Positions 10,393 to 22,300 of a DNA stretch of 64,000 nucleotides are shown here, piece after piece. The notes under the pieces are model-generated. The model ran no database searches, was not told the origin of the DNA, and worked only from the letters and a program-made list of their open reading frames with translations. A program made the translations under genes and the position numbers. Source of the stretch: Phoronis australis (lineage: Eukaryota; Phoronida; Phoronidae); the NCBI GenBank assembly GCA_002633005.1, contig NMRA01000047.1, positions 1,019,326 through 1,083,325 of the forward strand. Direction: 5' to 3'. Numbering within the stretch: position 1 is the stretch's first letter; every line of letters begins with the position of its first letter.

Positions 10393-12163
10393 ACAGACAG
10401 TTGTGTAACTCGTCTATAACTAAGGTAACGCCCTTTACTTGATCGTCAAGTTGGCTTTGTATGAAGTACTCTCACTGCTCCAAAGTTTTGAGGATCGACG
10501 TGGGTTACAGAGACGCACTATTTTCTTTTATAAAGGTGAATGGGAAAGTCGTTGCTCAGATATGTCCGAAAGTATGTTTGGTATCCTTTTAACCAATAAG
10601 ATACAATGTTAAGCACAATCTCTTCTAGATGCAATTTATCTATGGTCATTATGTAACCCTGACTTGAGCTATACGAAACGTTTTGTCTTTGAACAAAGAT
10701 TCCGCCCACTTGGATAGAAACCAACAAATAGCATCATAATTTCGTAACATTGAAACAACCATAAACATGTATTTCATTTTGGCATTTTTTGAACTTCATA
10801 AACTAGTCGAATGTCTTCNNNNNNNNNNNNNNNNNNNNNNNNNNNNNNNGGCACTCAGAGTTTCAAAGTTATTTTGTCTGGTCTAAAATCATTTCGTGTA
10901 ATGCTTATTCTGAAAGTCTTCCCTTTGAAAGTTTTACAGTTGAAACGGATAGACTAAGAATCATTTTATCATTTTTTAACGAAACTGAAACTGCGCTGTC
11001 GCGAACATTACAGCGTCCTGTCGTTCAGTAACTTTTCCAGTCGTGAGGGGTGCTGAACGTGCGATAATATCTGGCTTAACTTAACTTACATTTTTATCAG
11101 CCCATCCCAGTCAGGCTAGATACGATCTGATCGGAGATTAGAGCAGTATCAAACAAAAGAGCGCAGGCCCTCCAACCACCAACGCCAGAATGGAGTTAAT
11201 TGGCTACGGGGGGTTAACTTCCCAACTTGTTGTTGGGCTATACAATCGAACAAGTTGGGAGCAACGGGATGTCGCCATCATGAAACCTGAAACACGCTTT
11301 CAGTTCTGCATGCCGTCGACGCGGGCACAGCTTCCGATTTGTTCTTGCGTATAATCAAAACCTGAATAATGGTGAAATAAAGAAAACATTCACAACCTTC
11401 TTCGTTTTTTAATCAACTGTTTGTGAATATAGTATCGCTCATAGAATTGCCGACAGGTGGAATCCTTTTTGCCTGTTTTTGAACAAGGCAACTGTTAGCA
11501 CTCATCCGATCATTTTATACACACGTGTTTGTGGAAGCAAATTGAGTTTAGCAATTGTTTCGGCCCGAGGATCGGACACTCCACTCTAAATGCTTTCAAA
11601 TCCATTTTTGTTGTCTGCGTCACTACATTCTTCCAAATCTGTGGCGTCGTCCAAAATGAAAAATTGCGCCCCATGACTTGGCAACTGAAGAGCTAGATTA
11701 TCAGCCCGGATATTGTTGCGCAACTATTGCTAGCGGCGAAAATGAACACATTTAAATACTTTTCTGTTGAATTTTTATTTAATTCCACTTCTAATGCGTG
11801 AAAATACTATCAAACCGTTTTTCGCACGTCTTTCAAGGCAACTGGCCATTTTACGCTGTGCACGCGCCAGAGGATCGGAGGACAGTGGTCGAACAATTAA
11901 ATCCACAACAGTCCACAATAGTTGCAAAATATTGCTTAAAATTACGTTATTTTATTAACATATCATTTGATTTAGTACTTTTCAAATTTTTATCGACGTG
12001 AGCGTGATTACTTGAGTGTACTTGTGAAGTTTCCTCGTGTATTCCAAGTTCACTCATACGCGATCTTGAAATAAGCAAGATTCCATTCACACACGGCAGG
12101 TTTTCACTTTTACCACTAGATGTCGTCCGAGAAATCGGCCTTTTCCGGTGCAAGACGGTGGAA
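10393..12163. other. PSMD1-MED12 intergenic spacer
   Basis: The two genes are head to head. I see no exon here. It contains a gap of 31 Ns (10819-10849), an 11-bp inverted repeat with a 17-nt loop (11221-11231 with 11249-11259, CCCAACTTGTT), and the presumed MED12 promoter immediately upstream of 12164. There is no obvious TATA box close to the MED12 start. Confidence 0.6.
10819..10849. other. Assembly gap (31 N)
   Basis: A run of N of unknown true size within the PSMD1-MED12 spacer. Confidence 0.99.
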
Positions 12164-13394
12164 ATGGCTGCCTTTCCCAGCCGCGACAGCCAACCACTCA
12201 AAAAGCGAAGGCTGGAAGAGTCAATTCTCGGCCCTCCTGATGTTTATCCGCAGGACCCCAAACAGAAAGAGGTTTGTGGTGTCTTTTGAAAAACTGTATA
12301 TCTCTGATGTGTGTGTATCTGAATCAGACCACTGACATCTATTCATGCGTTGACTCACTCCTGGGTCTCAGAATCTCAGATCAGAGAAGTAATTGTTAAA
12401 ATGCATTTTGTCTAGTTATCCTTCACCTCATGTGCGTATAAAGATTCACCACACTATTAGTTAAATGAGCCAACCGACATACTCCAGTGTGTAAAAATAA
12501 ACAGCCAATTAACGCCTTTTTCTGGCTTGTTCGTGTACTTTAAATGAAGTGTAGTTTGTGAGTACGCTATTCGACATATTCATTATATGACGAAAACAAT
12601 TTCTTTTGCAGTGTGGAGTTCATAAGAGCCTTAACAATTACTTTAGAAAGTAATCTGGTAATATCAGGATGGAAACATGCAGAAGACCACAGAATCATTT
12701 GCTCAACATTACCTGTCGTATTGTGCTATTTTGTAAAAAATTAATTAATATTTAAAACAATATTCACTGAATATTCTTTTAAGTGTTAATTCAGCTTTCT
12801 CTACTACATGTTTTAATTTGGCACTACGGCCAATTTCCAGCACTTGTGACACATTTAAATGGACTCCAAATATGTTTGGTGTTTCAGGTGTGGAGATCAG
12901 TGCTTGGTACTGCTTGTAAATAGCACCATCTGTTTGTAAATCAGTTGCCATCACACTCTAGAGACCAATTGCTGATTGTATATATAATTGTCCAAATCCC
13001 GTGTGAAAAAGGCGAAACGCCGCTCATGGGATGTATGACTTAATAGTTGGCTGTAAACAGTAATTACACAGATATCGGGTCCTCAGTAGCTCAGTGGTCA
13101 GAGCACTAGACCGGCAATCTAGAGACCTGTGGTTCGATTCCCAGTTGGGGTTCCTGATGTTTCTGTGTTTATTTGATATATTTCATTACTGGCCAACCTC
13201 AGCGTCTATATATTTACTATAAATAAAATGTGTACAGATGGCCTGACATAACATGATATACATGATATTTTATTTCTTTTGTCTGTCTTTGCTGTAAATA
13301 TACCCTTTCTAATTTTCTTTTTTTCAAGGATGAATTGTCTCACTCCAATGTGAAGCATGGTTTTAAGTTACAACTGCTAACACCAGATACTGAG
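12164..13394 (+). CDS. MED12: MED12 exons 1-2 (CDK8-activating N terminus)
   Basis: Exon 1 (12164-12271) encodes [20 protein letters not shown], then [16 protein letters not shown]. Exon 2 (13329-13394) encodes [20 protein letters not shown] and TE. The start was chosen because MAAF and [15 protein letters not shown] match the vertebrate N terminus. An upstream ATG at 12120 is out of frame. Relative to human there are four extra residues (EESI) before LGPP. The intron falls after KQKE, the same place as human intron 1. Human exon 2 is the hotspot for uterine leiomyoma mutations. The equivalent of human Gly44 is conserved here (Gly47), whereas human Gln43 is His46. Confidence 0.93.
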
Positions 13395-16300
13395 GTAAGA
13401 GGATTTAAAAAGTTTCCCAAAGTTTTCTGCAAACAAGGCCTTCACCTGACACTGCCAAGCATCTTTACAATATATTTGGATTTGATTTTTGGTCTTCAAA
13501 ATATCTAAGTTGTTGAATATGCTCCAGATGTGTTCGCGAACAAAATTGACCTATATACGGTGCTTTACTTAGAGTGGCTATAAACTAGTGCTCCGGCCTG
13601 GAAATAACCTTGTGATTTAGACCACTTCGGTCTTGATTTGTTTGTTACTCGTATGAGAAGAGATTTTTGGGTTTGTGAAGAACTGAAAGTTCATTATTCC
13701 TTGAGATCTTACAAAGCGACACTTAAAATGACACGTCATGACATGACACTCCATGACAGTCAACTTGCAGAGCTTGGTCTCAAGCAGTGATGAACTGTTG
13801 ATTCCTTTGAACTGAAGCCCGGAAATCACCTTTTGATTTTTCCATAAAAGTCATACTTTTGATAACTCCTCTTGCGAAGGTGGTTGATTTTAAAAAAATT
13901 TTCTAGCAGCGTGTTTGTGAGCACTACAAAAGGCATTGTATGTGAAAGTTTTGCTCGAATCCGATCAGCCATTTTTGAGGTATAATGTTTTTCTAAGGTG
14001 CTACACATACCCTTAAGACGTCATGTGGTTCAAGCATTCTCAGTCAACTTTATTTATATGTTTCACTTGAATCAGTATGGGTCAGCTCGAGACAACAACG
14101 TTTCTCAAGACAAAATCGGCATCAACTTCAGCAGTATTTTGTCGAGAAAAGAAGAGATCAACACATTGGCTGACAATAAAGGCAGGAAACCACAGATCAA
14201 TATCCGGGAGAATTTCTGGCATGTGAGTCATACATATATTCAGTTACATCTAAGTGTTATTTTGGATTCCAAACTTGTAAAAATGGACTACTGTCTCAAA
14301 TTTTTGGTATTAGAGTGTTTTCTCCAGGAGAAATTGCCCTGAAGATGATTTTATATATGACAAAATTTGCCAGTAGTTTGCAATTGTGCAATGAAGTTAA
14401 GTTTTGTGTTCACTGAGAGCGCACGTATTTCAGATTCTGCCGGTTTTTGTGGTGTGTATGAATTTACTGTTTACATTTTAATTGCAACAGGTGGCTACAA
14501 AGTCAGCTCGCAACATGGAGAACTGGTTTGCTGACCTAGCCAGCAACAAATCACTGTCTTCATTATCAAAGCGTGTGAGTATGCTAGTGAAAGTTACTAA
14601 AGCTTATAGCAATACTTGGCAGCGCATTGCTATGGAGTGTTTGATCATTTTCAGTCTTAAAGAATATAATATTATAATGTTTCTTTAACAAAAGGTTATC
14701 ATTTTTATCTACTAGACCTATTCCATTACTGTTTTGAATTTAAATGAATTGTCATTTATTTTCTTCTCGTATCAGTGGACAAGTGTAATGCTTTATTTAT
14801 TGTGCAGGTTCCAATATTCAACAAGAAAGAAGAGGTGTTCAGTAACCTATTTGACAACAAAGTACCCCGTCTGTTGGCTGCTTGGTACATCAAGATGGCG
14901 TCGGCTTTTGCTGTCGCCAACTCAGAGACGAGAGCTCGGGGAAGTCGTAAAACCAACGTGGAACCACCAGTGGGTATGTGATGGAAAACTGCACACACTA
15001 TTGCATTGCCCCCAACCGTTACTAACCTTGTGATAACTTGTCCTTTAGTAACATTACTCAGGCGAGCCCACACATGTTTTACTTCACATGATGCTATAAT
15101 TGTAAGCACATTTTTGACTCCTTTAAAAATGATCTGTTTCATTGTTTGTATGCATGTTATCCACTTTCATACTGTGCGAAGTAGGTTTTTGCTAGGTTGA
15201 CATCTTACATTCATTTCAAAACTATATGGAAAAGACATTCTGTAGTTGAGGGAATATTTTGAACTTAACATCAAAATGGTCGCAGTCCTGCTTGAAGAGA
15301 TTTTGCAGCCAAATTACATGTGCATAATATCTCTGTCATTTCAGACTGGTGCAATGCTCTGACTAAGTACATGAACACCAACTTGTTAATGAAACTGTCC
15401 GACTATCACCAGTCTAACCAGTCGTCGACGACGACAAGTTTCTTGACGGCCACCCAGTCAAGCGCGGTCAACAAGGAGGAGGTACAGACCCAGTGGACAT
15501 ACCACACACACCTGGCCAGGCACATGTTTGAGGTGAGACCAGACTGGTGACCTGCAGATTTAAATATATGAATGATTCTATTACTATAAGATATTCGAAA
15601 ATCAAACCTGCAGTCTAATTTATTATTACTGTTATTATTATATAACTTCAAGTTTTTTAATGGTTGAAATTGTCCAATATTATTTTTGGTACATGTCCCA
15701 AATGGAATAGCTATTGGTGTGTTTGTATTTTAGGAGGGACTCCTTGACAGGCAAGAGTTTTTAACCTGGCTTGTGGATGTGCTGGAAAAAACCAAGATGG
15801 CTGACGAAACAATAATCAAAATGGTGCTGGATCAAACTGTCAAGGTACTTCCGATTGAAACTATAGATTTTGCTCAGGACTACTGTTTTGTGTGGTGTTT
15901 AAGTATGCTAGTGTAGCACATGGGAAAGCAAATCCTACTGGAGTATTGTGGGGGGACAAGATTTGTAGTGAATGTTTTTATTTAGCACAGCATACCGCAG
16001 TAGGTGTTAGCTTTATGCCAAGTGTAATGTATTTGACGAGTCACATGTGACTGAGGACCTGGTATGAGTTTGGAAGACGCAAAAATGTCCCGAAGGAAGC
16101 TAGAGTGATCATGTGCTTCGCTTGTAATACATAACAATATCTCACAATATCTCACAATGTCTCGCATGATCTTGTGAAGTTCTTGCGTTCTCGAGTTGCA
16201 TGCCAGTTCTGTGGCTCTAAGTCTTGCCATACTTGTCGCTGGTAGCAATGAATTGTCACTGTCAAAAATTTTTACCCATCTTTTGTTCAATTATGCATGC

Positions 16301-19300
16301 GTTCGTTTCAGTACGCCGGTGATATTGCCATGTCAGAGTTGTTGTCACGGCGACTCTGCACGTTCTGCTGTAAGAAGATTACCCAGATGTGCAATGAAGC
16401 TGGCTGCACGTCTCCTAGGACACAGTCGCCGTTGATTACTGTCGGCAACAACGGGTGAGTGGATGGTTTGCCTTTTTGTATTGTGATCTTCTAAAACGTT
16501 GTCTGGTGAGCAGACACGTTTTCATTTTTATCATCGCTCAGCAGAACTGTACTGAAAAGCTGCTATTGGAAAATGTGACAGTTTAACCTCACAAGCTGCC
16601 ATCTGAATTCCTTGTATGGTGGACCTTTGGCAGAAGTGCAAGGCATCAAATTTTGTGAATCTACCAGTATTTCTTGTAATTGCGATAACATCTGAGCCTA
16701 AGTTGCATTTCTGTTGCCTTCTCATCGTAATGTGTTGTTAATAAATGTTGTCTGGTTATGCAAAATTTCTCTTTTCTTTCAATAATCATTACTCTTTTAG
16801 TTTATTCATTGTATTGGTGAACGCTTTTACATTTGTGGATAACTGTACTGTGAAATACCTATTTGTTGACAGGTCTGTCACCACAACGTCAGCCAATCAG
16901 CCGACCCAACACCCTGTCAGTTCCGCCTTCTCTGAGTATTGCAACTGTCCTCAGCATCGGTCAATCCTACTGCAAATGAGTGCCATTGTACAGACAATCT
17001 GTCTTAAGTGTCCAACGGCACTGGTCTGGAACTCCATTGGGGACAATAAAACATCCTCTGCCCTGAGTGGCTCACCCCTAGACCACCTGGTGTGTGCCCC
17101 TGCGTCACTGCCAATACCTCCCGGGCCCCACAATCAGCAGGTGAGAGACGTTTAGTCTTCAAACAATTGGTGGAAATGGCATTGTAAAGAATTCTAATGA
17201 GCTGTTCTTGATGGAACAGTCTAATTAATTTAAGCAGTAAAAACCCGCCTTCTGAAGAAAAGAGTAAGTTTTGATGTAGATCAACTACCTGTAAAGACGT
17301 TGGTCTCAGATTGTTCTTTGATCAAATAAGAGGCTATATCTAGATCAAGTTCTACAAGTTGGCTTGTCACATCGGAGTACTTTATGCACGTCTACCATGG
17401 CCTCGGGCTGTAAAGATCCGTCATTTTTTTCCAAGCCAGGAAACCACTTTGTAATTGAGTTAGGAACAATTTTATGTCATTTTTATAGTTTCAAGTGATC
17501 GAACTAAGAAGTTGATGGTTCGTGGGTTCATTGCTGCATAAATGTGCAGCCAGTGAAGGCATTATTGTTTGTGATGCAACATTTCTTTTTTATTCCATTG
17601 TATCACACTTTACCTGCAGAACCACTTATATGGGTGTAGACTGTTATTTTGGTGCAATCTCTCTTTTGTGATGTGTAAATTTCTCTCAGCATCTCCCTTA
17701 TGTTCTTTCACTTTGCCTCTTTCAAGATCCGTATAATGATTAAGTCCAAGGAAAACCAGATACGTCAGAGGAGCCTGGCAGCCGAGACGAAATGGTCGTC
17801 GGACAAATGTCAGCAATCAGCGACAGGTGAGTGATAGATGGGAGTGAAGGCGCATAGACAGTTTTAATAACGTACTGCGATTGCTTAATTCAGGCCAACG
17901 GGTGCATAAAATTTGAATGGCAATCACGTCTTATTTTGTCTTGAATGGTATATGTATTGCATTCAGATTCTAACTGAAAGGCAATGCAGAGCAATCCATC
18001 AAAACTTATATCAATGACCAAAATAACTATGTTAGCAGCAGGGTCAAGCACACTGTGCAAGGTACATGTTGTAAGTTTGCAGTCATGCCCCCCAAATCAA
18101 ATCAAAAAGAATTGGAAATGCTTAAGTGACTCGTCGGTCCTCCAAATTGGCTCATCAGTAACTTGACGCCTAGCCACGTTTTTTCGTTGGTGGCAACTAA
18201 ATCGCACAATACTGAGGGTATTGTGGAGATGAGTTTTCTTGTAAATATGTCACAAGCTACAAAACTATAAAGTAGGAGGTTTAGCTCAAAGTGTAAATGT
18301 CTGGCTAATTAGGGTGTATTAGTTACACCTGTGTGACCTAGTACAAGCCCACCTCACTCTGTTAAAAGTTAGATGCCGCTTCTACTCGGTTCTTGACAGT
18401 TTGCTTTGAAATGAGGCAATTCGGTCTGTCTCCATGTAAAATGTTTAATGAGATGCCATAACTTTATGTCAGCCATAACTGTCACCTTGTGATTTATTCC
18501 TGTATCTCAGGTAACACTATCAGCCGGACACTGCAGGTACTGGACACTCTTGATCGTCACAAGTTCAGCCAGACAGACCCGACTAGCTCAACAGACTCGC
18601 TGTATAGAAAGGTGTTCACCTCATGGCACAACAAGGACTCGGAGGTAACACCATCCGGTCACCAGGTGGCGAGACTGTCTTAACTGTAATTGCCAAACAA
18701 CATGTCACGTAAATCAACGATACTTGGTGACCTGGTTCAAAAATAGTTCAGCAAAGAGACAGTTTACATAGAGTGAAGCAGAAGAAATGATGCCCAGTTA
18801 TTAAAAGAATAAATTATCTCTTGACATTGTTATTGATGCCCAATGTTACAAGGTAATGCACTTTTTTGTGTAAAAACATTGCATGTGGGGATAATCTGAC
18901 CAAACCTAAGTATAATAATAGAAGTTAGTGTTGACTTACAAAGTCAATGGTAACACACCCTTGGTTTGGCTAATCATTACCATTTTCATCTGATTTCATT
19001 CTAGATTTTTGTAAGAGCATCGGTAAAACTAGCAGTGCCTGTGTGGCTCAGTGGGGAGTGTGGTTGACCCTAGTCCCTAAGTCTTGGGCAAAATCTGCCC
19101 GACTGCTGCAATGTTGTCCTTGTATACATTTGACCTGCTTTACTCCACTGGATTCAGCTGTAGATTTCCTAGCCTTTGTTGAGAAGTAACCTGGGATGGA
19201 CTAGTGTCGTTGAAACACTTGTTACAGATACGGGAGTTAGCAACCAGCCTGATGACTGATGTCATTTTTGCAAGTTTTCTGTAATAATGTTGTAACTGCT

Positions 19301-22300
19301 AGAGCATGTATTGGGAGATGACTTTTGAATGGGCTTTGTTTGGGCACAAAATTAATCTCGTCAAACACAATGTGAGCGTTGTATTATTGTCTCGGGTTGT
19401 AACAAGTGCAAGTCAGATGTCTATTGAGTCTTTTCTATTAAGATCATGTGGAAACACATGTGGACTAGTCCCAGTTACACGGACAACTTGATCTATTCTT
19501 TTCAGAATCAGTGTGGTGATGAGCCTATTGTCAACCTTCTGTGTGAGTGGGCTATGAGTAGTGACAGGGTTGGAGTGCACAAGGCGCTGGTCGTGGCTAA
19601 ACTACTGGCCAAGAGACAGTCGGAGCTGAACCCTGAGGTAAGGACCAAGAGGTGATAATGGGAGATTTGATATTCACCAGGTGCTGCTGACGAAGAACAG
19701 GTCCTCTATGTTTAATGGATTGTTCACAACATCCAGGTGTTCACCAGAGTGGGGATATTCATTGGCTAAGGGTCCTACATCGCTTCCTGATCAGGCCAAA
19801 AAATCATAGTTGACCTGCACTCACCCACCAAAAAACCCCACCCAGATCAATTTCAGCCAAGGTCTAATGTTTTTGTACACAAAGACATGTAAGCAAGTGT
19901 AAGCAAGGTTTGAAATGTCACAATTTGCCAAAGGGTGAGTAAAAAAATCCTACATCGATGGATTTTCTTTCCTTGAAAAATTGAGCAACTAAAATAATAC
20001 TGCACTGCTGACTCGATTTATGAAAGCAACCACCACAACTAGCTATGCTTTTTTAGCCTCACAATATTGTATATATGTGGTCTCTATAAGATGTCCATAG
20101 TGATTTTTGACCTTGCCGTTGTGTTGCACTCAGGCCCACTGTAATCATTTGAAAATATGTAGTGTCCCAGTTCTGCATTGTTGATTACGGTCAGATCTCT
20201 ATTATCCATGACGTGTCTTCCAGAAGTACTCGGACTCAGAGATGTCTGATGACAAAGAGGGGATCCCTGTGACATCACTCAATGACAACATGTTCCAGAA
20301 CGTTCTGTTCAACTTTTTGGACACTAAAGGGCCAGTTTTGGGTGCGTAATGTAGTTCTTTCTACTTATAAATTTTTGGTTATACCATAAAGCTCACCTAA
20401 GTTGGTTTCGTATAAATGGGATTTCTACTTCTTCGAATAAAATCTCTTGATTTTGTTGATTCAGACTTCTATGAGTGCTACTGTATTTACATCCCAGTAA
20501 AAGTCTTTTCTCAAAATTGTCAGCCAGAACAGTTAGGAGTGGTCATTACATATTGATTTAATACAGTTTACATTTACTTTAAATTCTTTTTAATTGTTAC
20601 TTTACCTTCCAATTTCACTTGTAATGAAATATCAACTACTCCCTGTCTTCAAGGTGAGAAGAGGTTTGATATGATGATATACTCTTGTATCCTTGTCATA
20701 AATGGTCAAAATCATTAGTCAGTGTTATTTGTGTAAAAAGAACGTCAATGACTGAATTATGATGTGTATAAATTCAGGTTACTTATCTTAATCGTTGTTT
20801 CCTCTATTTTCAGATGAGAACCCTTCACAACAAAACTCGGTTGCCTTCGGTAACCTGGTTCTACTGTTCTGCGAGCTGATTCGTCACGACGTGTTCTCAC
20901 ACGATCAGTACCTGTGTACGCTGATATCACGTGGTGACCTGAGTACACCCGCAGCATGTGCTTGGAGTGGGCAAGAGAGCTCAGACCTTATGAGTGTCAA
21001 GAGTGATGTCTACAGTGTCAAGCATGACCCGTCCAGTGTTGATCCTTCAGTGAGTGCTCTAGTGATAATATAGAACACTTTTTCCATGGTCTTAGTCATT
21101 TCAACCTCAACTCTATTTATAATATTGTAAACAATAGAATGATAAACATTTACATGTACTGTACAGTTACTGTATTACCTATCTCTTGTCTTAATTTTTT
21201 AACTTGGTGATTTTTTATTTTCACATACTGATAATTTGATATAAGTTGAAAATTTGAAGTAATGGATATTTCCTATTAAGTTTTCGATGTAGAGCGGGAT
21301 ATGGTATAGGGATAATGTGTATGAACTTTGAGAGTTGTCTTTCTTGAAAGTTTGTCAACTTTCCTAAAGCACGTTAATTGTAGGAATTGCAGTAAATCTA
21401 AATTCATCCTAAAACTGTGATCAGTTTCCTCATTTGCCAACATTGTTTTACAGTCAAAGTAAAATACCAAACTGATTGATTTGCTGTCTAATCTCTTCTA
21501 GATTCACGAGGAAGACGTCGACATCTTTGGCGGTGCATTCAAGGATGAGTCTCGCTCTAGCCCCGCCCAGCCTGCATCTGTCAAGTCGGATCGCGAGTTC
21601 CGTCAACAGGGCACGCCCGTACACGCGGCCCATGCCAGCCCAGCACAGGCACCAGAGCCCCCTAGAAGACAAAATCGACACTTGATATACGTGACCCACT
21701 TCCCAATTCCCCAGGATGACTATTACAGTCATGAGTGCAGTCAGCGACAGATAACCTTGTTTGGAGTTGGTAAGTGAACAGTGCCTGAACGTTAACTGCT
21801 TAGAAGGGATGAGCCTGTTCTCAAATATTATTTCCTCTGATAAAATGACAAATAAACAATAATGACTTTGCAATATTCTGTACTAACCACTTGTTTTTTT
21901 TTTCTTATAAAGTGAAAAAAGTATCTCAACCGCATTTATATTGAGCTACAAAACAACCTCATTACTTTCACTTTCATGTGATTGGGCTCTTATCATTACT
22001 GTACGGTATTAAACAAAAATTTCACCAAATCGTCTGTTATTTAATTAACTGACTGTGCTTTATCTTTTTTAACCATTTCAAGATCTCTTTGTTATAGGCA
22101 CTTTAAGTAATTTTTGGCATTTCACCATCTTTTTGTATAGTTTGAAGCAACAAAACTCTGTTTTTGTTTGCTTGGGAAACGTTTCTGATAGTTTCGTACT
22201 GTTGTTGCAGGCAAGGGTCAGGAGGAGGTCAAAAAAGCTAAGCGTGTAACCAAGGAAATTATGAAACTGTTCAGCAAGAAAAACTGCATTGATGTTACCA

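Noticed and set aside
13080-13151. Functional tRNA-Ala(GGC) gene
   Set aside because: C at position 33, two T-stem mismatches, an acceptor mismatch and no terminator argue against function. Kept only as a tRNA-like repeat.
14756-15142. 128-codon minus-strand frame opposite MED12 exon 5
   Set aside because: It is a shadow of the MED12 coding strand and adjacent intron, with no homology of its own.
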